NCBI GenBank assembly: GCA_003485885.1
Contig: DNHM01000426.1
Location: 1-5,642 of the forward strand
Reading direction: 5' to 3'
Length of the DNA stretch: 5,642 nucleotides
From: Acidimicrobiaceae bacterium
GTDB taxonomy: Bacteria; Actinomycetota; Acidimicrobiia; Acidimicrobiales; UBA10347
Within the stretch, counting starts at the first letter, position 1. Every line of letters begins with the position of its first letter. Both the position numbers and the translations under genes were made by a program. Below the pieces are notes generated by a model that was not told the origin of the DNA, ran no database searches, and saw only the letters and a list, made by a program, of their open reading frames with translations. Shown here one piece after another: positions 1-5,642 of the stretch.

Positions 1-31
1 TCACATCTTCGCCCACCCGCTCTCACGCCCT

Positions 32-35
32 GGAG
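32..35 (+). promoter_or_regulatory. Ribosome binding site for the cupin gene
   Basis: GGAG lies 8 nt before the TTG codon at 44. It is the main reason for choosing this non-ATG start, because no ATG or GTG is available upstream in the same frame inside the window. Confidence 0.5.
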
Positions 36-43
36 AACCCATC

Positions 44-586
44 TTGACGCTTATCAATCACCCGCCAACATCGGAACAGCCCGAAAAGGTCGCCTATCGG
101 AAGCCACAACCATGGGGCATGGTTCCCGACATGGTGGTTCCCGACGCTCTGGGCGAACTCGACGACCGACTCTGGGCCCCCATCGGCCCAGATGCCTGGT
201 CTCGCCCTCTGCATCTGAATCCAACAGCGGGGTTCTATACCCACGTGCTGAAGGTGCAACGCGCTGGCGTGTTTGCGCGTCATCGCCACTCTGGCCAAGT
301 CCACGCTTATGTCTTTAAGGGGAGCTGGCACTACCTCGAACACGACTGGGTCGCCGAAGCCGGCAGTTATGTTTTCGAACCGCCAGGCGAGACCCACACA
401 TTGTGCGTCACTGATGGCTGTGAGGAAATGATCACCTTATTTACCGTGCACGGTTCGCTGATGTACGTGGATCCAGACGGCAATCAGGCCGGCTACGACG
501 ATGTCTTCACCCGCATGGACAAATACCGGGCTCACTATGAAGAGGTTGGGCTTGGTGGCGACTTCATCAAGCAGTTCATGCGCTAA
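44..586 (+). CDS. Cupin-fold 2,4'-dihydroxyacetophenone dioxygenase-like protein
   Basis: This 180-residue protein resembles the 2,4'-dihydroxyacetophenone dioxygenase (DAD) family. These are cytosolic non-haem iron enzymes that cleave the C-C bond between the two oxygenated side-chain carbons of a hydroxyacetophenone, giving 4-hydroxybenzoate and formate. A single cupin barrel spans roughly residues 60-140. Visible metal-ligand candidates are the His-x-His pair H80/H82 in ARHRHSGQVHAYVFKG and H118 in PPGETHTL, with E99 or E116 as a possible acidic ligand. The core YTHVLKV...HRHSGQVHAYVFKGSWHYLEHDW is the family hallmark. The start is TTG at 44, chosen because GGAG at 32-35 sits 8 nt upstream. 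The frame stays open to the window edge, so a longer N-terminus cannot be excluded. The stop is TAA. The gene converges on the minus-strand MDR gene and so is not in its operon. Many DAD-like proteins are uncharacterised, so the fold and metal site are firmer than the substrate. Confidence 0.85.
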   Translation: MTLINHPPTSEQPEKVAYRKPQPWGMVPDMVVPDALGELDDRLWAPIGPDAWSRPLHLNPTAGFYTHVLKVQRAGVFARHRHSGQVHAYVFKGSWHYLEHDWVAEAGSYVFEPPGETHTLCVTDGCEEMITLFTVHGSLMYVDPDGNQAGYDDVFTRMDKYRAHYEEVGLGGDFIKQFMR

Positions 587-624
587 TCCATCCAGCGACG
601 ACTCATCCGTTTCCGGTAGACCTC

Positions 625-669
625 GGCGACGCTACACATCGATACGGAACTCGACGTGTAGCGTCCGCC
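625..669. terminator. Long imperfect hairpin between convergent genes, possible bidirectional terminator
   Basis: The arms are GGCGACGCTACAC (625-637) and GTGTAGCGTCCGCC (656-669). They pair over 13 base pairs with only one bulged C (666). The loop can close further through TCGA (639-642) with TCGA (651-654), leaving an 8-nt loop at 643-650. The hairpin begins 38 bp after the cupin stop and 17 bp after the MDR stop, as expected of a shared terminator between convergent genes. There is no T-run on either side, so it would not be a classical intrinsic terminator. It could instead be a U-tract-less terminator or a 3'-end stabilising structure. The pairing is read directly from the sequence; the function is inferred. 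Confidence 0.5.
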
Positions 670-686
670 CTGACCGGAGCTTCGGC

Positions 687-1694
687 TCAGAGTTCGACGA
701 CCATCTTGCCGGTGTTGGCACCAGCAAGTAGCCCAATAAACGCATCGCCGGCACTCTCGATGCCGTGCATCACGGTCTCTTCGGCCTTGATGGTGCCATC
801 GGCGAGCCATCCGCCGACCTCACGGACGAAATCGTCGCGCATATCGGCGTGATCACTCACGATGAACCCACGCAGGTTGAGTCGTTTGCCGATCGCCAGG
901 CTTAGGTTGTTTGGTCCCGGTGCCGGCTCGGTGTTGTTGTACATCGAGATAGCCCCGCAGAGCGCTACTCGGCCGTGCACGTTGAGCGAATGAAGCGCCG
1001 CCTGCAAGTGATCACCACCAACGTTGTCGAAGTACACATCGATCCCATCGGGCGCCGCTGCGAACAGCTGCGTGGCCACGGGGCCGGATTTGTAGTTGAA
1101 GGCAGTGTCATAACCGAGCTCTTCGGTGAGCCAGGCAACTTTCTCGTCCGAGCCAGCAGAGCCCACAACCAGCGACGCGCCCTTGAGCTTCGCGAGTTGG
1201 CCAACAAGCGAGCCGACAGCGCCGGCTGCACCCGACACAAACACCGCATCGCCCTCTTTGAATGATGCGACATCGAGCAGTCCGGCGTACGCAGTCATGC
1301 CGGGCATGCCCAGCACACCGAGGTTGGCAGACAACGAGACGCCGTCGACGTTCGCAGCTGGTTGGGCCTGCGAAGCCGGCAGTACAGCGATCTCACGCCA
1401 GCCAAGGCCGTGCACGACGTGGTCGCCAACAGCAATGTCGGGCGAGTTTGACTCGATGACTTCACCGACAGCGCCTCCAGCAAGGGGCTCACCGATCTGG
1501 AACGGCGGTACATACGACTTTACGTCGTTCATTCGGCCCCGCATGTACGGGTCGACAGACATGAACCGATTAGCGACGACAATCTCGCCGTCTTGAGCAG
1601 CAGGAACCTCGGCTTCGACCACCTCAAAATTCTCAGGAACAGGCGCCCCGTTCGGGCGGGAGGCGAGGTTGACGTGGCGAGCACTACGGGTCAT
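687..1694 (-). CDS. NADP-dependent MDR oxidoreductase (CurA/prostaglandin reductase type)
   Basis: This 335-residue protein belongs to the zinc-free medium-chain dehydrogenase/reductase branch that includes curcumin reductase CurA and leukotriene B4 12-hydroxydehydrogenase/prostaglandin reductase. These cytosolic enzymes use NADPH to reduce the C=C bond of enones and alkenals. The N-terminal GroES-like part carries the family signature SVDPYMRGRM (46-55). The Rossmann part has the nucleotide-binding stretch VSGAAGAVGSLVGQLAK (153-169), then YFDNVGG (221-227), and the chain ends in NTGKMVVEL. No structural or catalytic zinc cysteine cluster is seen. Length is normal for the family. The open frame runs upstream to 1880, but family similarity begins at MTRSARHVNLASRP, so the ATG at 1694-1692 is chosen. 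The ribosome binding site there is weak. The gene starts 25 bp after the stop of the 5-oxoprolinase gene on the same strand, so the two are probably co-transcribed. The physiological substrate cannot be told from sequence. Confidence 0.9.
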   Translation of the reverse strand: MTRSARHVNLASRPNGAPVPENFEVVEAEVPAAQDGEIVVANRFMSVDPYMRGRMNDVKSYVPPFQIGEPLAGGAVGEVIESNSPDIAVGDHVVHGLGWREIAVLPASQAQPAANVDGVSLSANLGVLGMPGMTAYAGLLDVASFKEGDAVFVSGAAGAVGSLVGQLAKLKGASLVVGSAGSDEKVAWLTEELGYDTAFNYKSGPVATQLFAAAPDGIDVYFDNVGGDHLQAALHSLNVHGRVALCGAISMYNNTEPAPGPNNLSLAIGKRLNLRGFIVSDHADMRDDFVREVGGWLADGTIKAEETVMHGIESAGDAFIGLLAGANTGKMVVEL

Positions 1695-1719
1695 GGACAG
1701 ACCATACCCACGCACGTGC

Positions 1720-4700
1720 CTACCGTGGTCCGTACGCACCTCCGCCGGGTGTCTCCTGGACAAACGTGTCGCCCACACCAAGCTCGGCCTCGTCGGTGCC
1801 GCCAAGCTCCTCGACTCGACCATTTGCCCGGCGGATGAAGTCGTGCCCTCGGGCCCCGCTTCCGCCACCGGCCAGACCATAGGGATCGGTCAGTCGGTGG
1901 CTTCCAAGCAGAGTCAGTGTCATCGGCTCAAGGAACGTCAGCTCGCGAACTATCCCGTTTCCTCCGAGGTACTCGCCCTTGCCTCCGGAATTGGGTCTTA
2001 TCGAGAAACTCTCCACCCGCAGCGGAAACCGCCACTCAAGTATTTCTGGATCGGTCAGCCGGGTATTGGTCATATGGCTATGGACAGCACTTGTGCCGTT
2101 ATGACCGGGCCCGGCACCAGTACCGCCGCAGATGGTCTCGTAGTTCTGGTAGGTGTCGTTGCCGTAGACAACATTGTTGACCGTGCCTTGTGACGAGGCC
2201 AGCACACCAAGCGCTCCGAACAACGCATCGGTCACGCATTGGCTCACCTCGGTGTTGCCGGCAATGACGGCGGCCGGGTATTCGGGCGAGAGAATCGAGC
2301 GAGGCGGCACGATCACCCGCAGCGGTTCCAGACAACCTTCGTTCAGCGGGATGTCGTCGTCGACGAGGCAGCGGAACACGTACATCACTGCGGCCAAGCA
2401 CACTGCGGTGGGGGCGTTGTAGTTCCCTTCGAACTGCGGTGAGGTTCCCGTGAAGTCGATCACGGCCTCACGTTTTTCCTGATCAATCTTGATATCGACC
2501 TCGACTTGGCAGCCGTTGTCCATCGGATACACGAAATGGCCACCGGTCACGTTGGCCAGCACACGTCGCACCGATTCGGCAGCGTTGTCTTGCACATGTT
2601 GCATATAGGCGTGGACGACCTCGAGCCCGAACTTGTCGACCATGCCAAGCACCTCGTGAACGCCCACATTGTTCGCCGCGATCTGCGCCTCAAGGTCGGC
2701 CAGGTTCTGATCGACGTTTCGACACGGGTACGGCCCCGAGAGCAGAAGCTCCCGTGTGGCCTGTTCGCGGAGCACACCGTGTTCGACCATAAGGAAGTTG
2801 TCGATCAGCACCCCTTCCTCATGAATCGAGGTGCTGTCTGGCGGCGACGATCCAGGTGTCCGACCGCCGATATCGGCGTGATGGCCACGCGACGCGACGT
2901 AGAACAGAATCTGAGTCCCGGCATGGTCGAACACCGGGTTGATCACCGTGACGTCGGGCAGGTGGGTTCCGCCGTTGTAGGGAGCGTTGATGGCGTAGGA
3001 ATCACCCGGTTTCATCGTCCCGTGGTTCTCACGGATGATCGTCTTGATCGACGCACCCATTGATCCCAGGTGGACGGGCACATGTGGAGCGTTCGCTACC
3101 AGGCTCCCGTCGGGGGCAAAGATCGCGCACGAGAAGTCATACCGCTCCTTGATGTTCACCGAGTACGCGGTGTTGGCCAGGGTGGCGCCCATCTGCTCGG
3201 CAATGCTCATGAACAGGTTGTTGAACACCTCGAGCATTACTGGATCGGCATCGGTGCCCACCGCTTCGCGAGGCGGACGGGCGACGACCCGGCTCAGGAC
3301 ACAGTCGCCACGTTCGGTGACCTCGGCCTGCCACCCCGGCTCGACCACGATCGTGCCGATCTGCTCGGTGATGACCGCAGGCCCGAGGACTGGTTGTCCG
3401 GTACCCAGCTCGTTGCGCCGGAACACCGGCGCCTGCTGCATCTCACCACCGGTGTGGATGCTGATCACATCGACAGGAGCCGCATCGGTGTCTGCGATGG
3501 GGGCCGACCACGCGCTGTCGTCGTCCTGTTCCTCGCCGCCTCCAACCCCTTCCACCGACACACCCTCGACCACCAAATCTCGGCCTGGAGCGATGTAACC
3601 GAACCGTTGCTGATGCACGCCCTCGAAGCGCTCGACCATGGTTGATACCTCAGCCGCCGGCTCGATAGCCAATGCCGTATCGCTGCCTGCATAACGCAGA
3701 TGGACGCGTTGAATAAGGCTGACCTGATCTCGGGGCACGTCTTGAGCGGTGAGGTCGTCGGTGACATCGGTCGCAAGTTCGGCGAGGGCCAACTCGAAGG
3801 CGGCTCGGCCGGTATCTTCGTCGAGAGCGAGTTCGACCTGTCGTTCACGGATTGATCTGATCTCTGCCAGACCCATGCCGTAGGCCGACAATACGCCGGC
3901 AAACGGGTGGAGCAGGACCCGGTTCATCCCCAGGCTGTCAGCCACCAGGCATGCATGTTGGCCTCCGGCGCCTCCGAAGGTGTTGAGGGTGTAGCCGCTA
4001 ACGTCATAACCCCGTTCGACCGAGATCTTCTTGATCGCGTTCGCCATGTTTTCGACCGCGATCCGCAGGAACCCTTCGGCGACCTCCTCTGGAGCAGGAG
4101 CCACAGTGCCGGTCGCTTCGCCGATCTCGACGGCGAGTTCGCTGAAACGCCGGCCCACAACATCGGCGTCGAGCGGAGTTGTGCCGTCAGGCCCAAAAAC
4201 TGCCGGGAAGTGATGGGGCTGGAGTTTGCCCAACATCACGTTGGCATCGGTGACGGTCAGCGGGCCGCCTCGTCCATAACTCGCTGGCCCTGGATTGGCA
4301 CCAGCGCTGTCGGGACCGACCCGGTACCGCGTTCCATCGAAGTGCAGAATCGACCCACCTCCGGCGGCAACTGTGTGGATGTTCATCATCGGTGCCCGAA
4401 GACGGATCCCGGCGACCATCGTCTCCTGACTCCGTTCGTATTCACCGTTGTAGTGCGACACATCGGTCGACGTGCCTCCCATGTCAAAGCCGATCACCTG
4501 ATCAAAACCAGCTTCGGTCGCGGTTCGGGCCATACCAACTACCCCACCTGCTGGGCCCGAGAGAATGGCGTCCTTGCCCTGGAACAGGTGCGCGTCGACC
4601 AAACCACCGTTCGATTGCATGAACATGAGCTTCGGGCCGTCGTGGGCCTCTCCCCCAACGAGTTCGGTGTCAACTTGATCGACGTAACGACGCAGGATCG

Positions 4701-5346
4701 GTGACAGGTAGGCATCGACGACGGTGGTGTCGCCTCGGCTGACGAGCTTCATGAGTGGGATGGTTGTGTGAGACACCGAGATCTGACGAAATCCGATGTC
4801 GCGGGCAATATCAGCGACTCGCTGCTCATGCTGATGATGCCGGTACCCGTGCATGAGCACGATGGCTACCGATTCGATGCCGTCGTTGTAGGCCGCGGTC
4901 AGGCGTTCGCGGGTCACCGCTTCGTCAAGAGGCCGCACTACCTGGCCATGAGCACTAATACGCTCGGGGATCTCAGCGACTGCCTCGTGCAACAGCTCGG
5001 GCAACTGGATGTCCAGAGCAAAAAGCTTCGGCCGATTCTGATAACCAATTCGCAACGCGTCGGCAAAACCTGACGTGATAGCCAGCAACGTGCGATCGCC
5101 CTTACGTTCGAGCAGGGCATTGGTTGCGACCGTCGTGCCCATCTTCACGTCGTGCACCGTGCCTGGCGGGATCGGGGCGCCCGGCTCCAAGCCCAACAGG
5201 TCTCGTATCCCTTGCACCGCAGCGTCGACGTACCGTTCCGGGTTCTCCGACAGAAGTTTGTGGGTTACGAGGGAACCGTCAGGACGGCGCGCGACCAAGT
5301 CGGTGAACGTGCCCCCACGATCGATCCAAATTTGCCACTGCGACAC
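1720..5346 (-). CDS. ATP-dependent 5-oxoprolinase (fused hydantoinase A/B protein)
   Basis: This 1208-residue protein is predicted to hydrolyse 5-oxo-L-proline to L-glutamate using ATP, in the cytosol (EC 3.5.2.9 type). The HyuA-like half (about 1-690) has the ATP-binding signatures DRGGTFTD (9-16), [16 protein letters not shown] (68-83), [14 protein letters not shown] (286-299), AAGGGSI (327-333) and FGGAGGQHA (457-465). The HyuB-like half (about 700-1208) shows [13 protein letters not shown] (731-743), [10 protein letters not shown] (755-764), [13 protein letters not shown] (787-799), [10 protein letters not shown] (819-828) and a glycine-rich end, TPGGGAYG. The fused order, the length near 1200 and [11 protein letters not shown] (99-109) point to 5-oxoprolinase rather than to two-gene N-methylhydantoinase or acetone carboxylase. 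A short acidic glycine-rich segment (602-624) lies late in the A half. The start is GTG at 5346-5344; an in-frame stop at 5403-5401, with no other start between, supports it. The stop is TAG. Substrate assignment rests on family resemblance; the fold is near certain. Confidence 0.9.
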   Translation of the reverse strand: MSQWQIWIDRGGTFTDLVARRPDGSLVTHKLLSENPERYVDAAVQGIRDLLGLEPGAPIPPGTVHDVKMGTTVATNALLERKGDRTLLAITSGFADALRIGYQNRPKLFALDIQLPELLHEAVAEIPERISAHGQVVRPLDEAVTRERLTAAYNDGIESVAIVLMHGYRHHQHEQRVADIARDIGFRQISVSHTTIPLMKLVSRGDTTVVDAYLSPILRRYVDQVDTELVGGEAHDGPKLMFMQSNGGLVDAHLFQGKDAILSGPAGGVVGMARTATEAGFDQVIGFDMGGTSTDVSHYNGEYERSQETMVAGIRLRAPMMNIHTVAAGGGSILHFDGTRYRVGPDSAGANPGPASYGRGGPLTVTDANVMLGKLQPHHFPAVFGPDGTTPLDADVVGRRFSELAVEIGEATGTVAPAPEEVAEGFLRIAVENMANAIKKISVERGYDVSGYTLNTFGGAGGQHACLVADSLGMNRVLLHPFAGVLSAYGMGLAEIRSIRERQVELALDEDTGRAAFELALAELATDVTDDLTAQDVPRDQVSLIQRVHLRYAGSDTALAIEPAAEVSTMVERFEGVHQQRFGYIAPGRDLVVEGVSVEGVGGGEEQDDDSAWSAPIADTDAAPVDVISIHTGGEMQQAPVFRRNELGTGQPVLGPAVITEQIGTIVVEPGWQAEVTERGDCVLSRVVARPPREAVGTDADPVMLEVFNNLFMSIAEQMGATLANTAYSVNIKERYDFSCAIFAPDGSLVANAPHVPVHLGSMGASIKTIIRENHGTMKPGDSYAINAPYNGGTHLPDVTVINPVFDHAGTQILFYVASRGHHADIGGRTPGSSPPDSTSIHEEGVLIDNFLMVEHGVLREQATRELLLSGPYPCRNVDQNLADLEAQIAANNVGVHEVLGMVDKFGLEVVHAYMQHVQDNAAESVRRVLANVTGGHFVYPMDNGCQVEVDIKIDQEKREAVIDFTGTSPQFEGNYNAPTAVCLAAVMYVFRCLVDDDIPLNEGCLEPLRVIVPPRSILSPEYPAAVIAGNTEVSQCVTDALFGALGVLASSQGTVNNVVYGNDTYQNYETICGGTGAGPGHNGTSAVHSHMTNTRLTDPEILEWRFPLRVESFSIRPNSGGKGEYLGGNGIVRELTFLEPMTLTLLGSHRLTDPYGLAGGGSGARGHDFIRRANGRVEELGGTDEAELGVGDTFVQETPGGGAYGPR

Positions 5347-5357
5347 TGCTCCACCTA
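5347..5357 (-). promoter_or_regulatory. Ribosome binding site for the 5-oxoprolinase gene
   Basis: On the minus strand the bases just before the GTG start read TTAGGTGGAGCA. The AGGTGG/GGAG core is a good Shine-Dalgarno match, although it sits unusually close to the start (about 2-4 nt). It supports the GTG as the true start. Confidence 0.5.
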
Positions 5358-5376
5358 ACCGGCTCCACCGCCTTGA

Positions 5377-5395
5377 GCGCCAACGGCCCGCATCC
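5377..5395. repeat. Direct repeat copy 1 (ccaacggcccgca core)
   Basis: The 19-nt stretch gcgccaacggcccgcatcc matches a second copy at 5477-5495 at 17 of 19 positions, including a perfect 13-nt core (5380-5392). The copies are exactly 100 bp apart and in the same orientation. This copy lies between the candidate promoter and the GTG start, where a bound regulator could block transcription. Only the similarity is seen; any binding role is inferred. Confidence 0.65.
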
Positions 5396-5403
5396 GGTGA
5401 TCA

Positions 5404-5430
5404 GACATACGAAGCCTGATGATACGTCAA
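5404..5430 (-). promoter_or_regulatory. Possible promoter for the 5-oxoprolinase-MDR operon
   Basis: Read on the minus strand, a TTGACG hexamer (5430-5425) is a near-perfect -35 box. TATGTC (5409-5404) follows after 15 nt and could be a -10 box. The spacing is shorter than the usual 17 nt and the -10 match is modest. Transcription would begin near 5397, leaving a leader of about 50 nt before the GTG start. This is pattern matching only. The upstream MDR gene on the same strand could also read through. Confidence 0.3.
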
Positions 5431-5476
5431 CGGTGCCACCCGACCGGCCAAGGCCAACGAGACTCCAGCGACACGG

Positions 5477-5495
5477 GCACCAACGGCCCGCAACC
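5477..5495. repeat. Direct repeat copy 2 (ccaacggcccgca core)
   Basis: This is the second copy of the 19-nt direct repeat, reading gcaccaacggcccgcaacc. It lies upstream of the candidate promoter of the 5-oxoprolinase gene. It overlaps a short GC-rich hairpin, cgggc (5474-5478) with gcccg (5486-5490) around a 7-nt loop. That hairpin has no T-run and is too short to be called a terminator for the upstream MDR gene. Confidence 0.65.
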
Positions 5496-5570
5496 AACCC
5501 CATCAAGAGTGAGCCGTCGGCAAGCCAACACCCACGCTCTGAGCTTCTCTTCAGCTGCACCGGCTACTGC

Positions 5571-5642
5571 TCAGTCGACGACAACCACGACTTTGCCGCG
5601 AGCATGCCCAGAACCGGCGTGGGCTATCGCTGCACCGGCCTC
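5571..5642 (-). CDS. C-terminal end of a zinc-type alcohol dehydrogenase/quinone oxidoreductase (partial)
   Basis: Only the last 23 codons are in the window, ending in TGA at 5573-5571. The peptide ends AIAHAGSGHARGKVVVVVD. The pattern A-x-A-H-x-x-x-x-G-H-A-R-G-K-V-V is the typical C-terminus of medium-chain dehydrogenase/reductase proteins of the NADPH:quinone oxidoreductase or zinc-alcohol dehydrogenase group, where the last beta strand closes the GroES-like domain. It differs from the C-terminus of the MDR gene at 687-1694 (GANTGKMVVEL), so it is a different subfamily rather than a recent duplicate. It lies 224 bp upstream of the 5-oxoprolinase gene on the same strand. With so little sequence, no substrate can be suggested and the zinc-binding residues are out of view. 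Confidence 0.72.
   Translation of the reverse strand, partial: EAGAAIAHAGSGHARGKVVVVVD

Larger units (their letters stand above)
5347..5570. other. Intergenic region upstream of the 5-oxoprolinase gene
   Basis: This 224-bp gap lies between two minus-strand genes. It holds the ribosome binding site, the candidate promoter, two copies of a 19-nt direct repeat and a tandem hexamer ggccaaggccaa (5446-5457). No convincing small gene, RNA gene or intrinsic terminator was seen. The minus-strand open frame that covers most of it (5279-5560) has no recognisable protein features and runs into the 5-oxoprolinase gene in another frame. Confidence 0.6.

Noticed and set aside
23..397. A 124-codon minus-strand open frame across the cupin gene
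   Set aside because: It is antisense to the conserved cupin core, and its own protein has no family features.
670..690. Small hairpin with a TTCG tetraloop (gagc-ttcg-gctc, 677-688) at the MDR stop codon
   Set aside because: The stem is only 4 bp and partly inside the coding region; the larger hairpin nearby is a better candidate for any 3'-end role.
1695..1880. A 62-codon N-terminal extension of the MDR gene
   Set aside because: It overlaps the conserved end of the 5-oxoprolinase gene in another frame, and MDR family similarity begins only at the ATG at 1694.
3907..4704. A 265-codon open frame on the plus strand inside the 5-oxoprolinase gene
   Set aside because: It lies antisense to strongly conserved HyuA motifs, shows no recognisable domain, and is expected from GC-rich codon use on the opposite strand.
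1720..5346. Fused hydantoinase A/B as an acetone or acetophenone carboxylase
   Set aside because: Those enzymes have separate subunits; the single 1208-residue chain with [11 protein letters not shown] and the A-then-B order fits 5-oxoprolinase better.
5279..5560. A 93-codon minus-strand open frame spanning the intergenic gap and the 5-oxoprolinase start
   Set aside because: It overlaps the start of the real gene in another frame, has a low-complexity-like composition and no recognisable motif.

Overview
The window carries three complete protein-coding genes and one gene fragment in a tightly packed bacterial layout. Base composition is fairly GC-rich (about 60% by eye), and the genes use TTG, ATG and GTG starts. 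A GC-rich environmental bacterium, possibly an actinobacterium, fits the protein style and start-codon use, but nothing here fixes the lineage. No RNA gene, insertion sequence, CRISPR array, phage gene or origin was seen.

Layout: a small plus-strand cupin dioxygenase of the 2,4'-dihydroxyacetophenone dioxygenase type (44-586) converges on a minus-strand block. Between them is a 100-bp gap holding a long imperfect hairpin (625-669) that could end transcription from both sides. The minus-strand block, read in its own direction from high to low coordinates, has three parts. First comes the last 23 codons of a medium-chain dehydrogenase/reductase (MDR) that runs off the window (5571-5642). Next is a 224-bp regulatory-looking gap with a repeated motif and a possible promoter (5347-5570). 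Then come a 1208-residue fused HyuA-HyuB protein resembling ATP-dependent 5-oxoprolinase (1720-5346) and, 25 bp after its stop, a second MDR oxidoreductase of the CurA/prostaglandin-reductase type (687-1694).

How they may work together: the 5-oxoprolinase would open 5-oxo-L-proline to L-glutamate at the cost of ATP, a scavenging and repair role. The closely spaced NADPH-dependent double-bond reductase is probably co-transcribed with it. Its substrate and any metabolic link are unknown. The cupin is a predicted metal-dependent ring-ketone (C-C cleaving) dioxygenase on the other strand, so it is transcribed separately. Taken together this looks like an ordinary catabolic or housekeeping stretch. 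I found no convincing new system. The points worth a second look are the neighbourhood itself, the regulatory gap and the intergenic hairpin.
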